This document shows positions 25,989 to 34,591 of a stretch of 64,000 nucleotides of DNA, in pieces (the first letter of the stretch is position 1; each line of letters starts with the position of its first letter). This DNA comes from Paenibacillus oenotherae. GTDB lineage: Bacteria > Bacillota > Bacilli > Paenibacillales > Paenibacillaceae. The stretch lies in NCBI RefSeq assembly GCF_019443105.1, contig NZ_JAHZIJ010000021.1, positions 23,256 through 87,255 of the forward strand, read 5' to 3'. A program made the position numbers and the translations under genes. The notes below the pieces were generated by a model. That model made no database searches, was not told where the DNA came from, and saw nothing but the letters and a program-made list of their open reading frames with translations.

Positions 25989-26861
25989 CTATCTTAGTGC
26001 TCCCCGTTTAAGGCCTGCCAGAACGGCTCCGAGAATTGTCAGTATGCCGCCAGCGAGTGAGAGCAAGGAAAGTTGTTCGTTCAGCAGAATGAGTCCGAAT
26101 ACAACTGTCCATACCGGGAGCAGATTGATATAGGGGGCAGCATAACCTGCACCGACGATCTTCACACCGGAATTCCAGGCGAGATACGCGCCTACGGAAG
26201 CGAAGGTGCTGACATAGAGCACACAAATCCATGCCATTCCCGTCATATGGATGCTGTCGAGGTCAACAGTGCCCACGCAGCTGATAGCGCTGAAGATTGT
26301 GCCGTACAGCGCTGCACCAGCCGTCATTGTCAGCGGATCGATCTCTTTGCCATACTTTTTGCCAAGAACCGTATACAGCCCCCATGCCAGGCAGGAGAGA
26401 ATAACGGCTATTTGACCAATGAAGGAGCCGCCGGAGGCGTCGGTATGCTTGCCTTGAAACAAGATGATGACGCCAATAATGGATACGATCGCGCCAAGCC
26501 ATGATTTGGGCCCGATTCGCTCCTTCAGCACCAAGGGGGTGAACAGCAGGATCGCGATTGGGATTCCAGCGGAGATCATGCCGGCTTGAGAGGCGTTAAT
26601 ACTGTGAAGTCCGAAGTAAGTCAAGGTCGAGAATGAGAAGATGCCCAAAAATCCGAGTATACTGAACTCCTTCCAACGAGCGATAACAGGCAGGCTCTTT
26701 CTGTTCATTGCCAGTATGCCAACAAGAATAGCTGTCGATATCGCCCAGCGAATCGTGTTCAGCAGTGTTGAGGGCAGCGCAGGCCCCAGGTAGCGTCCGC
26801 AAATATAATTGCCGCCCCATAATATCGTAGCAAGAATAAGCAGGGCAATTCCTCGTTTCAT
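25989..26861 (-). CDS. EamA/DMT-family transporter, 10 TM
   Basis: A 290-residue membrane protein with ten hydrophobic helices arranged as two EamA repeats. The N-terminal repeat opens LLILATILWGGNYICGRYLG and the second carries AVILSCLAWGLYTVLGKKYG near residue 155, the usual WG-x3 hallmark. Members export metabolites, amino acids or drugs; the substrate is not predictable. It is divergent from the HMG-CoA reductase fusion gene and shares the 245-bp region between them. Confidence 0.88.
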   Translation of the reverse strand: MKRGIALLILATILWGGNYICGRYLGPALPSTLLNTIRWAISTAILVGILAMNRKSLPVIARWKEFSILGFLGIFSFSTLTYFGLHSINASQAGMISAGIPIAILLFTPLVLKERIGPKSWLGAIVSIIGVIILFQGKHTDASGGSFIGQIAVILSCLAWGLYTVLGKKYGKEIDPLTMTAGAALYGTIFSAISCVGTVDLDSIHMTGMAWICVLYVSTFASVGAYLAWNSGVKIVGAGYAAPYINLLPVWTVVFGLILLNEQLSLLSLAGGILTILGAVLAGLKRGALR

Positions 26862-27002
26862 ATATTTTCACAATTCCTTTCATTCCGGACGATCCGTCAT
26901 CCGGACAGCAACCTTATTATAGGGGCTGAAAGCGATTGTTGCCAGTCAAAAAGAGAGGGTGCTTGCACGCAAGGAAAGCCGGAATAAATAATTGTTGTCG
27001 TA

Positions 27003-27031
27003 TTGTGAAGGTGAACCGTGTTGTATACAAT
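27003..27031 (+). promoter_or_regulatory. Candidate promoter of the HMG-CoA reductase fusion gene
   Basis: TTGTGA (27003-27008) and TATACA (27024-27029) are 15 nt apart, about 75 bp upstream of the start codon in an AT-rich region. The short spacer makes it a weak prediction. Confidence 0.3.
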
Positions 27032-27105
27032 TATATGTAAGAGAAATATAAGGAACAATAGATTAGATCTTCCATTATTGCTAGTAGGGGGTGTGCTTCC
27101 TGGAC

Positions 27106-29952
27106 ATGAACCGGATTCAACCAAAGCAGAATGTACATCAATTTCATCGTAATCGGAGGCCAGAGCTGTATTTTGAGCATAGCGGGCATTATTATGAGGG
27201 GACGATTTCTCATTACTGGAATTGCGGTTTTCGTATCGTCACCAGGCATCTTCTCCCGCTGCGAATAGGCGAGATTCTTCCCCGCTTCAAGCTTCTAAGC
27301 AGTGAACGGGATCATTTTCTGCATGGGCTGACGATTACAGCGATTGTTGAAGATGACGAGGATGTCCTGATCATTGATGTAGCCGAATGCAATTCGGCCG
27401 CATGGGAGCAATTCCAGCAACGGTTTCATCGCGCTTTCTTAGGGCACTCCACACTTCCAGGTTCTGAAGGTTCTGAAGGTTCTGAAGGTTCTGAAGCTTC
27501 AGCGGGCTCAGTGGGCTCAGCGGGCTCTGAGTCCACCTCCATCTCACTGGCAGCGATGCCCTCATTCATCGGCCGCAAGCATTACACGCAAGAAGCAACG
27601 GAAGCCCGTCAGCACTGGCTGGAGCACGCAACTGGCAAGAAGCTGAGCTATGTGTCCCGGTCGATATTCCATGACAATCCTTCACAGCTAGCCGGGAATA
27701 TTGAGAATTTCGTCGGTGCGGTGCAGATTCCGCTCGGAATTGCAGGGCCGCTGTTGATCAAGGGAACCTATGCGAGCGGATATTCTCCAATCCCTATCGC
27801 CACAACAGAAGGTGCGCTCATCAGCTCTATCTCACGCGGGGCCAAGCTATGTAATGCTGCTGGAGGCATAGAGGTGCATGTTACACGCCAGACGATGGTT
27901 CGGGCTCCGGTGTTCTTCTGTGGGGATATGCGGGGCGCCATCCGTCTTGCGGAATGGATGGAAGACCATTATGACGTTATCAAAGCCAAGGCACAAAGCG
28001 CATCTTCGATCGCCAAGCTGATCAGCATGAAGACGTACCCCTTCGGGGACGGACTGCATGTTCAGTTCTGTTATGAAACAGGGGATGCCGCCGGACAGAA
28101 TATGACGACCTCCTGCACCTATGTTGCCTGTGAGTGGATTGCCGATGCTGTCAAGGATATACCTGCTATCAACTACCTCTCTTATATGATTGAGGGTAAT
28201 ATGGCCGGGGACAAAAAGGTCAATCTGCGGAGCTTCATTGAAGGCAGAGGAATTGGCGTGGTCGCCTCCATTCATATCCCGGAGACGCTGTTCCGCCAGA
28301 CGATGCGGCTCTCAACGGAACAATATCTGCATCGCTGGTATGCGGCCGAAGTGGGCGGGCTGCAGACGGGAATGGTCGGGCATAACGTGAACTTTGCGAA
28401 TGTGCTCGCAGGGATCTTCACAGCTACAGGCCAAGATATTGCTTGTGTGCATGAGTCCGCCTGCGGAATTTTCAAGCCGCGTCAGGAGAAGGACGGCATC
28501 TCCATTCATGCTGTGCTGCCTTCGCTCGTAATCGGGACTGTAGGGGGCGGAACAAGTCTGCCTACACAGCGCGAATGCCTGGATATGATGGGCTGCAGCG
28601 GACATGGCAAAGCATACAAGCTGGCGGAAATTATTGCTGGAGCTTGTCTTGCACTTGATATATCGACCAGCGCGGCAATTGGATCGAATGAATTTGTCAA
28701 AGCGCATGAGAGGCTGGGAAGGAAGTCGTCGCAGACGGGGATCAACCGCAGTGAGATCACATCACGCTTCTTCCAATCATTATTAGGTGAGCAGTATGGG
28801 AAAGTAACGTCGTTCGATTCGATAGATTTGAATACGGAATCAAGTGTAGTAACGAATATGATGAAGAAGCAGACAAGCCGTTTCCAAGGGCTGCATCGCT
28901 ATGGGCTCCACCTTCAACGGGAAACGGGGCCCGAGACACTGCCAGTGGTACTTAAAGTGAAGTCGGATGACCGGGAAATGATGGATCTCGGCATCGGAAT
29001 AGCCAAGCTGTCAGGGGAGGATCGATTATCAGGATTATTCGAATCGCAGCTGCATATATTCGGTTTTGAGGGGGCTCATTTACGGGAGATTGCCTTATAC
29101 AAGCATGTATCATCATCGTTGCTTCGCTATTGTCCTGACATATACGGGGTCATTCACAATGAAGACAAGGAAGCTTACGCGATTCTGATGGAGGATCTGT
29201 CATCCTGCAGCCACATGAACGCCATTGGGACGGCCGCAGAATGGGATGAGGAGCATATCGGCGTCGTACTGAACGATTTGGCCGCTATGCACGCCGTATA
29301 TCTGGATCAGGAGGACAGCATTCCGGCAGCCATTGCCGTAGAGAGGCTGGACGAAGCAGGCTATGAGGACGCTGCGGAGCTGCTGCTCGCCTTGACCGAT
29401 TATAATCACGAGAGATTCCCTGCCCTGATGTCCAAAGAGCTGTACGGGCTGATATCTGAATTTATTCGGGACATCGCAGCACATATCGGAGAGATGAAGC
29501 AATACCACAGCACCTTGACGCATAATGATTTCAATCCGCGCAATTTGGCCTTGCGTACTCTGCCGGACTCGAAGCGGCTTGTGGTGTATGATTGGGAGCT
29601 GGCGAGCTACGGGAACCCTCAGCATGATTGTCTCGAATTTCTGATCTATACGCTGCCAGCGGATGCGACGATGCAGGAGTGGGATCATTATCTGGACGGG
29701 TATCGCCACAGCTTGGAGCGGGAGGGCGGCATAACGCTGGACAAGCAAGCCTTCGAGCGGATCACATTATTGAATGCGCTTGAGCTCGCCGCCGTTCGCT
29801 TCAATCTTTACCTGCTTGCGAACAATCTGCTGCATCTCCCTTACATGGAGAGAGTTTACCTTAACCTGTCCCGATATATTACGGAGAAGCTTGCCAATTC
29901 GGGAAATTGTGAAGGGAATGGGGCAGGGGCTGTCCCAGAAACCAACTTCTGA
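27106..29952 (+). CDS. Fusion protein: PilZ-like domain, HMG-CoA reductase, APH/choline-kinase-like phosphotransferase
   Basis: A 948-residue three-part protein. Residues about 10-115 resemble a PilZ beta-barrel with a degenerate arginine motif (RNRRPELYF) and an ISHYWNCGFRI segment in place of D-x-S-x-x-G. A Gly/Ser/Glu repeat linker follows (about 120-145). Residues 165-560 are a full HMG-CoA reductase: ENFVGAVQIPLGIAGP (200), PIATTEGAL with Glu235, DAAGQNM with Asp327, GDKK with Lys370/Lys371, GTVGGGTSLPTQ, and KAHERLGR with catalytic His534. Residues about 640-930 are an APH-like kinase with HNDFNPRN (His806, Asp808, Asn813) and VYDWE (Asp829). Every catalytic residue is present, so both enzymes look active. 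HMG-CoA reductase would make mevalonate; the kinase substrate is unknown. The start may instead be GTG 27091. Confidence 0.88.
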   Translation: MNRIQPKQNVHQFHRNRRPELYFEHSGHYYEGTISHYWNCGFRIVTRHLLPLRIGEILPRFKLLSSERDHFLHGLTITAIVEDDEDVLIIDVAECNSAAWEQFQQRFHRAFLGHSTLPGSEGSEGSEGSEASAGSVGSAGSESTSISLAAMPSFIGRKHYTQEATEARQHWLEHATGKKLSYVSRSIFHDNPSQLAGNIENFVGAVQIPLGIAGPLLIKGTYASGYSPIPIATTEGALISSISRGAKLCNAAGGIEVHVTRQTMVRAPVFFCGDMRGAIRLAEWMEDHYDVIKAKAQSASSIAKLISMKTYPFGDGLHVQFCYETGDAAGQNMTTSCTYVACEWIADAVKDIPAINYLSYMIEGNMAGDKKVNLRSFIEGRGIGVVASIHIPETLFRQTMRLSTEQYLHRWYAAEVGGLQTGMVGHNVNFANVLAGIFTATGQDIACVHESACGIFKPRQEKDGISIHAVLPSLVIGTVGGGTSLPTQRECLDMMGCSGHGKAYKLAEIIAGACLALDISTSAAIGSNEFVKAHERLGRKSSQTGINRSEITSRFFQSLLGEQYGKVTSFDSIDLNTESSVVTNMMKKQTSRFQGLHRYGLHLQRETGPETLPVVLKVKSDDREMMDLGIGIAKLSGEDRLSGLFESQLHIFGFEGAHLREIALYKHVSSSLLRYCPDIYGVIHNEDKEAYAILMEDLSSCSHMNAIGTAAEWDEEHIGVVLNDLAAMHAVYLDQEDSIPAAIAVERLDEAGYEDAAELLLALTDYNHERFPALMSKELYGLISEFIRDIAAHIGEMKQYHSTLTHNDFNPRNLALRTLPDSKRLVVYDWELASYGNPQHDCLEFLIYTLPADATMQEWDHYLDGYRHSLEREGGITLDKQAFERITLLNALELAAVRFNLYLLANNLLHLPYMERVYLNLSRYITEKLANSGNCEGNGAGAVPETNF

Positions 29953-30010
29953 TTGACCGCTCCGCTCTATGTGAACGATGTTACAGCATGGATTAAACCG
30001 ACTATAAAGC

Positions 30011-30055
30011 CAGCGGCAGCCTTGGACCTGAAAATAAAGTCCAAGGCTGCCGCTG
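30011..30055 (+). terminator. Strong hairpin after the HMG-CoA reductase fusion
   Basis: CAGCGGCAGCCTTGGAC (30011-30027) pairs with its exact complement (30039-30055): 17 bp with an 11-nt A-rich loop. No T-run follows; it may act on both strands between convergent genes. Confidence 0.7.
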
Positions 30056-30097
30056 ATGTATTAAACTATACTCTACCGGATAGTGTAGGGCTCGCAC

Positions 30098-30385
30098 CTA
30101 CATCCAATCTTCGAAATGATCGGTTACAAACCGGATCTCACTCTCATAATGCGCCAAGTGGCCCTCGTCAACCATTTTTTGAAAGGCAGCATTTCCGTCA
30201 GCAGCACCGTTTCTCTAGTCGTCGATTCCGAGAAATCTCGGCGCCCCATCAAACCCTTGCTTCTCCAAATGGTTGAGCAGTTCATGAACAGATGGACTCC
30301 AATAGCCGATAGGGCGGAGAACCGTGTTTGCCCTGCGGACAATATGATTCATATTGCCGCCTTCCAATACTTCTTCCTGAGTCAC
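30098..30385 (-). pseudogene. Internally deleted aminoglycoside phosphotransferase-family pseudogene
   Basis: From GTG 30385 (GTGAGGAGTGGGG upstream) the frame reads 56 residues typical of the N-terminus of an APH-like family: GGNMNHIVRRANTV, then SVHELLNHLEKQGFDGAPRF and GIDD. A TAG follows at 30215-30217. In the same frame the next 38 codons read AAFQKMVDEGHLAHYESEIR and end in DHFEDWM, matching the family's C-terminal helix. The roughly 170-residue catalytic middle with the HxDxxxxN motif is missing. An internal deletion has therefore joined the two ends. It follows the CarS-like gene by about 30 bp and was probably co-transcribed with it. Confidence 0.7.
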
Positions 30386-30414
30386 TATGCCCCACTCCTC
30401 ACTTTTCAGTATGC

Positions 30415-31005
30415 TCAGCCTGCCTGCTTCTTCAAGCCCAGCACGAACAGCAGCAGATTGACGACATAATGAATCCCTGTGCCGATAAGCAGGAACAGCA
30501 GCACTTCCAGGCCTGTCGGATGGTAGAAAATATAAGTGGCCAGCACGCATCCGATCACGGAGTCGGCTTGGTCGATCAAGGTGAAGCTGATGCCTGTCCA
30601 GCCTTTAATATTGCGCCCGGGCGGAATATTAAGCCTCCGCTTGATGAAGCTGTTCGGCAGCTCGAACAGGACATAAGCGAACCCCCACAGCAATCCGTAG
30701 CCCCATTCCGTAAAAGGGGTGTTATACGTTTCCCACGGGAGCAGGGAGTTCTCCTTCAGCCAAGTCCACTGTCCGGTCAGCCAGCCCATGAGGCCGAACC
30801 AGAATGCGGTGAATACAATCATGCCAAAGAAGCCTTGCCAAGTCTTGTTGTCACCGAAGATTCGCTTGCCATCCCGCCAATAGCCTCCGCCATCCATCGG
30901 CTTTCGGTTCCTGCGGACTACGGGCAGCTTCACGAAGATCATATTTGTTACACCCGCTAATATAATCGGCAGCATAAAAAGCAGCACCTGTATAGGTAGC
31001 ATCAT
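30415..31005 (-). CDS. CarS-like CDP-archaeol synthase family membrane protein (DUF46)
   Basis: A 196-residue protein with about five hydrophobic segments. PMDGGGYWRDGKRIFGDNKTWQGF (near residues 37-60) and ELPNSFIKRRLNIPPG, then DQADSVIG near residue 155, are the signature blocks of archaeal CarS, which transfers CTP to archaeol phosphate. CDP-diacylglycerol synthase CdsA is a distant relative. Bacterial homologues are uncharacterised. It lies 28 bp after the UbiA-like gene on the same strand, giving the dikinase - UbiA - CarS order. A function in activating an ether- or prenyl-type lipid phosphate with CTP is inferred from family and neighbours. Confidence 0.85.
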   Translation of the reverse strand: MMLPIQVLLFMLPIILAGVTNMIFVKLPVVRRNRKPMDGGGYWRDGKRIFGDNKTWQGFFGMIVFTAFWFGLMGWLTGQWTWLKENSLLPWETYNTPFTEWGYGLLWGFAYVLFELPNSFIKRRLNIPPGRNIKGWTGISFTLIDQADSVIGCVLATYIFYHPTGLEVLLFLLIGTGIHYVVNLLLFVLGLKKQAG

Positions 31006-31033
31006 TTATCCCTAACCTCTCCCAAACGATTAG

Positions 31034-31882
31034 TCAGTTAGTCCCCCAGCTTATAAGCCGCTCCACTATACGAGCACCCAAAGGCAGGATGAAAAAAGTA
31101 AATCCAAGGATGTAAAACTTTCTTGCGGATGAGGCGATAGGCCGCCGGATCAATTGCACAGCCCAATACATATTCACGAGCATGTGAGCAGTAAGCACAA
31201 TGGCAAAACCGTATGATTCCTCGATGCTGCGGCTCATCCATAGTCCGAAGATGAAGGAGAGGGCGAATAGTGCAGCTGCAATGGCGGCTGTTCCCCGCGA
31301 GCCAATGATGCTGTCATACGTGCGCAGGGGAGCGGGCTTCTCTTCGCCAACATTATGGGCATACTCATGTGCAACGGCCGCCAAATATACGAATCCAGCG
31401 CAGCCTGCCGATTCTGCACTGAATTGGCCTGAGTAGACAAGCTCAGCGAGGAACGGCAGAGCGGCGAAGACCATATTGGAGCCGAAAGGACGAAGCAGCA
31501 GCGGGAGCCGCTCGCTGATTCTGTACAATAACGTGTAATAGACAACCAGCACGCCGAGGAATGCCAATGCCTCCCGATGCGGAATATAGAGCAATGCGAG
31601 CAGCAGCAGGGCCAGCATGCAAGCATATCTTATGGAGGATGCAGCAATGCGTCCTGTTACCAAGCCGCGATGAGGACTCTTAATGCGGTCCGTATCGATG
31701 GCATGCAGATCATCCGCAGCCCTTAGCAGGAACATTCCGAGCCAGACCGCGAGTACAGCGATAGCATATTGCTGCCAGCTGACCTGCAGTACAGGCATAA
31801 CCCCGATGGCGATAACTGTGGACATCGGCAGGGTGACGGTGATGGGATATCTCTCCTGGACATAATGCCATACATGAATCAT
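31034..31882 (-). CDS. UbiA-family prenyltransferase-like membrane protein
   Basis: A 282-residue protein with 7-9 hydrophobic helices. The first Asp-rich motif is RAADDLHAIDTDRIKSPHRG, the UbiA N/D-D-x-x-D-x-x-x-D type followed by P-x-R and TGRI. The second motif is altered: VAHEYAHNVGEEKPAPLRTYDSIIGSRG lacks the usual Asp pair but resembles the E-x-x-R-K-x-x-x-x-x-E-E-...-TYS-x-x-G form of one UbiA subgroup. Such enzymes move isoprenyl chains to lipid or aromatic acceptors; the archaeal member DGGGP synthase builds ether lipids. The start overlaps the stop of the upstream dikinase gene (ATGA), so they are coupled. Confidence 0.78.
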   Translation of the reverse strand: MIHVWHYVQERYPITVTLPMSTVIAIGVMPVLQVSWQQYAIAVLAVWLGMFLLRAADDLHAIDTDRIKSPHRGLVTGRIAASSIRYACMLALLLLALLYIPHREALAFLGVLVVYYTLLYRISERLPLLLRPFGSNMVFAALPFLAELVYSGQFSAESAGCAGFVYLAAVAHEYAHNVGEEKPAPLRTYDSIIGSRGTAAIAAALFALSFIFGLWMSRSIEESYGFAIVLTAHMLVNMYWAVQLIRRPIASSARKFYILGFTFFILPLGARIVERLISWGTN

Positions 31883-34476
31883 ACGGCGGTCTGCCGGGAC
31901 GCGCGTTCAATCCATTCGATCTCGCCCGTATCCCCGTTCAGAATAAGCAGATCCCCGTCGGTTATTAGTACAGTAGCTTTCTCCACGGCTGTAATGGCCG
32001 GAATGCCGAACTCGCGCGCGACGATTGCTCCGTGTGACAGCATGCCGCCCTTCTCCAGAATCAATCCTCCCGCAATCTTGAACAGCGGCGTCCAGCCGGG
32101 ATCGGTGCTGCGTGTGACCAATATATCACCAGGCTGCAAGCGCTGGTCTTGAACGGGGTCAAAAATAATCCGCGCCCGCCCCTTTATTCTGCCTCCTGAT
32201 ACGGCGACGCCGACTAGCCGCGATTCCTCATGCGCCTCATTACCGCCGGAATCCGCTTCCTTGACTTCATAGTAGATGCCCTGCTCCCGCATGAACAAGC
32301 CCGGAGGATCAACCTTCTCGTTGTTTTTATGCGCCTCCTGCCGCAGAGCGATAAGCTGAGGGATGGTCTCCGGAAACTGGTATTTGCCATACGCCAATTC
32401 TTCAATCTCATTCCACCGCAAATAAAAAATATGATCGTTCTGCCCCAGATGTCCCTTCTCTACAAGCCGTTTCCCGATCTCCAATGCGATCTGGCGAATC
32501 TCCCCGAACAGCAGGCTGCGGATAATCCGGCTTTTCTCCCGCAGGCGGATGGCTCCATGCGTATGGCGCAGCATGAAGCGGAAGGCCAATCGCTTCCAGA
32601 ACGATAAGGATCGGTTGATCCCGCCGATCCAGTCGATATCATGAGAGGAGGAGGAATGCTCATCCGATGCGGCTCTTGGCCCCGCGGCCTCTTGATATTT
32701 GTGCACCAGCTGCCAGTACAGGTCATGGCGTTCCTCGAAGGTAGGGGAGACAATGGTGCAGTCGTGGTAGCAGCGTCCCCCGAATTCATCCATGAACCGC
32801 TGGAATTTATGCAGAGCCTCGCCCTGAAGCTGCCCCTCCAGCTCCTCGTATCGCCCCTCGGACAATAGCCGCTGCAGCTGAGGCAGCGTTCCGATAATAG
32901 CGGCCTGTTCCTCAATAAGCCGGGTTGGCTCCAGGCTGCGGATATCATCGGTCTGCATCACATGCACAGCCGCGAGGTCAGTGTTGATCCCCGCATCCTT
33001 GACCCAGCGCTTGATGAGCAGCTTCAGTCCTCCGGGGAAGATGGCTGCCAGCAGGTCCACAACCGCAGGCCGGTCATAATAACGGCTCACAAAACGGTTC
33101 ATCACCGTATCTAATACTTGTAGCAGATGGTCCAGCGATTTCCCTTCGTAGCCGTCAGAGCGCCAAATTTGCCTCTGGGCATAGAAGTCTGTCTCGTATT
33201 GCTGAACCCGCCTTGAAGCGGTTGCCCATAGCTTCACGAACTGGCAACCAAAGGCGCTGTAGCGAAGAGCCTTGAACCCGCCGCTTCTGGACTTCACGGG
33301 AAGATCGGAGCGAGGCTCGAATTGGAATGGCACATATTGTCCGATGAAGTTGTCCAGCAATGTCTTGAGCAGCGGACCGATGGGCAGAAGATATGCACCC
33401 TCGTACCAATGGCTCAGATTGTAGTAGATGCGACCGGCATGAATGCCTGTTGTATGATCCACGACAGAGCGGATCTGCGATAATTGCCTATCGCTCCAGC
33501 CGAACAGTCCCAGCATTCTTCTTGTGTAATGCTGATAGAATTGATCCACGATAGACCATGTGAACGGCGTGACCACGGACGGGAAATTTTCCACCATGTT
33601 CACATTCGTCCACAGCACCATGTGGCGTCCCTTCAAGCCGGTGATGGGCCGTACCTGCAGAATGACGACCTCATATCCATCTATGCACCATTCGATATCA
33701 ATCGGAAATCCATAGTCATGCTCGATCTTTAAGGCCAGCTTTACAAGACGTGACAGAGCATCCGCGAGCAGCGGATCGCTAGTCTGCCGGGGAATTTGTC
33801 CTGTCATGCGGGAGACGATTGCGCGCTCCGGCGTTACTTCACCAGCTACCAGCTTGTCGCCAAGCCCGTCTACCCACTCGATAATGAGGTGATCGGTGTC
33901 CTTGGTGATCGGATTCATCGTAAACAGGACACCGGCGTATTGAGGATGCTTCTGTTCCTGAACAATGACACCCATCTGGACGGAATGCCCGATATCGCTT
34001 TTCTCGCTATAGGCGGCTACAGCAGCGCTGAACATACTGGACCAGCAGGCCTGGATACGATCATAGACATCATCGGAGACGACGCTCAGATAAGTCTCGA
34101 ACTGCCCGGCCATGGAATGCTCGGCTCCATCCTCGGCAACGGAGGACGAGCGTACCGCATACTGGTCGAAGGCGTAATGCAGCAGTGCGCTGTCGACAGC
34201 CTCCCGCAGTGCAAGCGGAAATTCGCCGGACATGATCCGCTCCGATTGCATGTCCCGATTGGAGTCAGGATCAAGCACATCAATATGATTGAAGTCGCAA
34301 TACAGCTGAAAGGCAGGAACAGTCAGCACGAAGCCATGTGGGACGGGATAATGGAGCCGATGAAGCTCCATCAATCTTGCCGCTTTGCCGCCGACGGCTG
34401 CCGTGTCGGCCTCGTCCTGGGACAAGTGCAGCAGAAGCGGCTGCGGACTGCGAGATGCAGCCTTTTGCGCGGACAT
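31879..34476 (-). CDS. PEP synthase/rifampicin phosphotransferase-like dikinase
   Basis: An 865-residue protein with the three-part layout and length of rifampicin phosphotransferase (RPH). Residues 1-320 form the PPDK-type ATP-binding domain: VGGKAARLMELHRLHYPVPHGF, YAVRSSSVAEDG, AGQFETYL, and VILQVRPITG. A helical acceptor domain spans about 330-740. The C-terminal swivelling domain carries the phosphohistidine His815 in GGMLSHGAIVAREFGIPA. Enzymes of this fold transfer a phosphate from ATP to an acceptor through His, releasing AMP and Pi. Here the acceptor could be an alcohol in the lipid pathway rather than rifampicin. ATG 34476 has AAGGAG 8 nt upstream; a frame from 34599 was rejected. 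Confidence 0.83.
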   Translation of the reverse strand: MSAQKAASRSPQPLLLHLSQDEADTAAVGGKAARLMELHRLHYPVPHGFVLTVPAFQLYCDFNHIDVLDPDSNRDMQSERIMSGEFPLALREAVDSALLHYAFDQYAVRSSSVAEDGAEHSMAGQFETYLSVVSDDVYDRIQACWSSMFSAAVAAYSEKSDIGHSVQMGVIVQEQKHPQYAGVLFTMNPITKDTDHLIIEWVDGLGDKLVAGEVTPERAIVSRMTGQIPRQTSDPLLADALSRLVKLALKIEHDYGFPIDIEWCIDGYEVVILQVRPITGLKGRHMVLWTNVNMVENFPSVVTPFTWSIVDQFYQHYTRRMLGLFGWSDRQLSQIRSVVDHTTGIHAGRIYYNLSHWYEGAYLLPIGPLLKTLLDNFIGQYVPFQFEPRSDLPVKSRSGGFKALRYSAFGCQFVKLWATASRRVQQYETDFYAQRQIWRSDGYEGKSLDHLLQVLDTVMNRFVSRYYDRPAVVDLLAAIFPGGLKLLIKRWVKDAGINTDLAAVHVMQTDDIRSLEPTRLIEEQAAIIGTLPQLQRLLSEGRYEELEGQLQGEALHKFQRFMDEFGGRCYHDCTIVSPTFEERHDLYWQLVHKYQEAAGPRAASDEHSSSSHDIDWIGGINRSLSFWKRLAFRFMLRHTHGAIRLREKSRIIRSLLFGEIRQIALEIGKRLVEKGHLGQNDHIFYLRWNEIEELAYGKYQFPETIPQLIALRQEAHKNNEKVDPPGLFMREQGIYYEVKEADSGGNEAHEESRLVGVAVSGGRIKGRARIIFDPVQDQRLQPGDILVTRSTDPGWTPLFKIAGGLILEKGGMLSHGAIVAREFGIPAITAVEKATVLITDGDLLILNGDTGEIEWIERASRQTAV

Positions 34477-34510
34477 GAATTCAACTCCTTCTCTACCAGT
34501 GATTCCTTCT

Positions 34511-34561
34511 AATTCCAATGGTATAATTATATATGTTTGCCAGACCAATACCAATTGAAAT
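34511..34561. promoter_or_regulatory. Imperfect inverted repeat between divergent dikinase and CDP-alcohol transferase genes
   Basis: AATTCCAATGGTAT (34511-34524) and ATACCAATTGAAAT (34548-34561) are inverted relative to each other with 11 of 14 positions matching. They flank an AT-rich core in the 115-bp divergent promoter region, a plausible shared operator for both transcripts. Confidence 0.4.
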
Positions 34562-34591
34562 CTTGGAAGAATAGGAGGTAGGCAGCCGATC

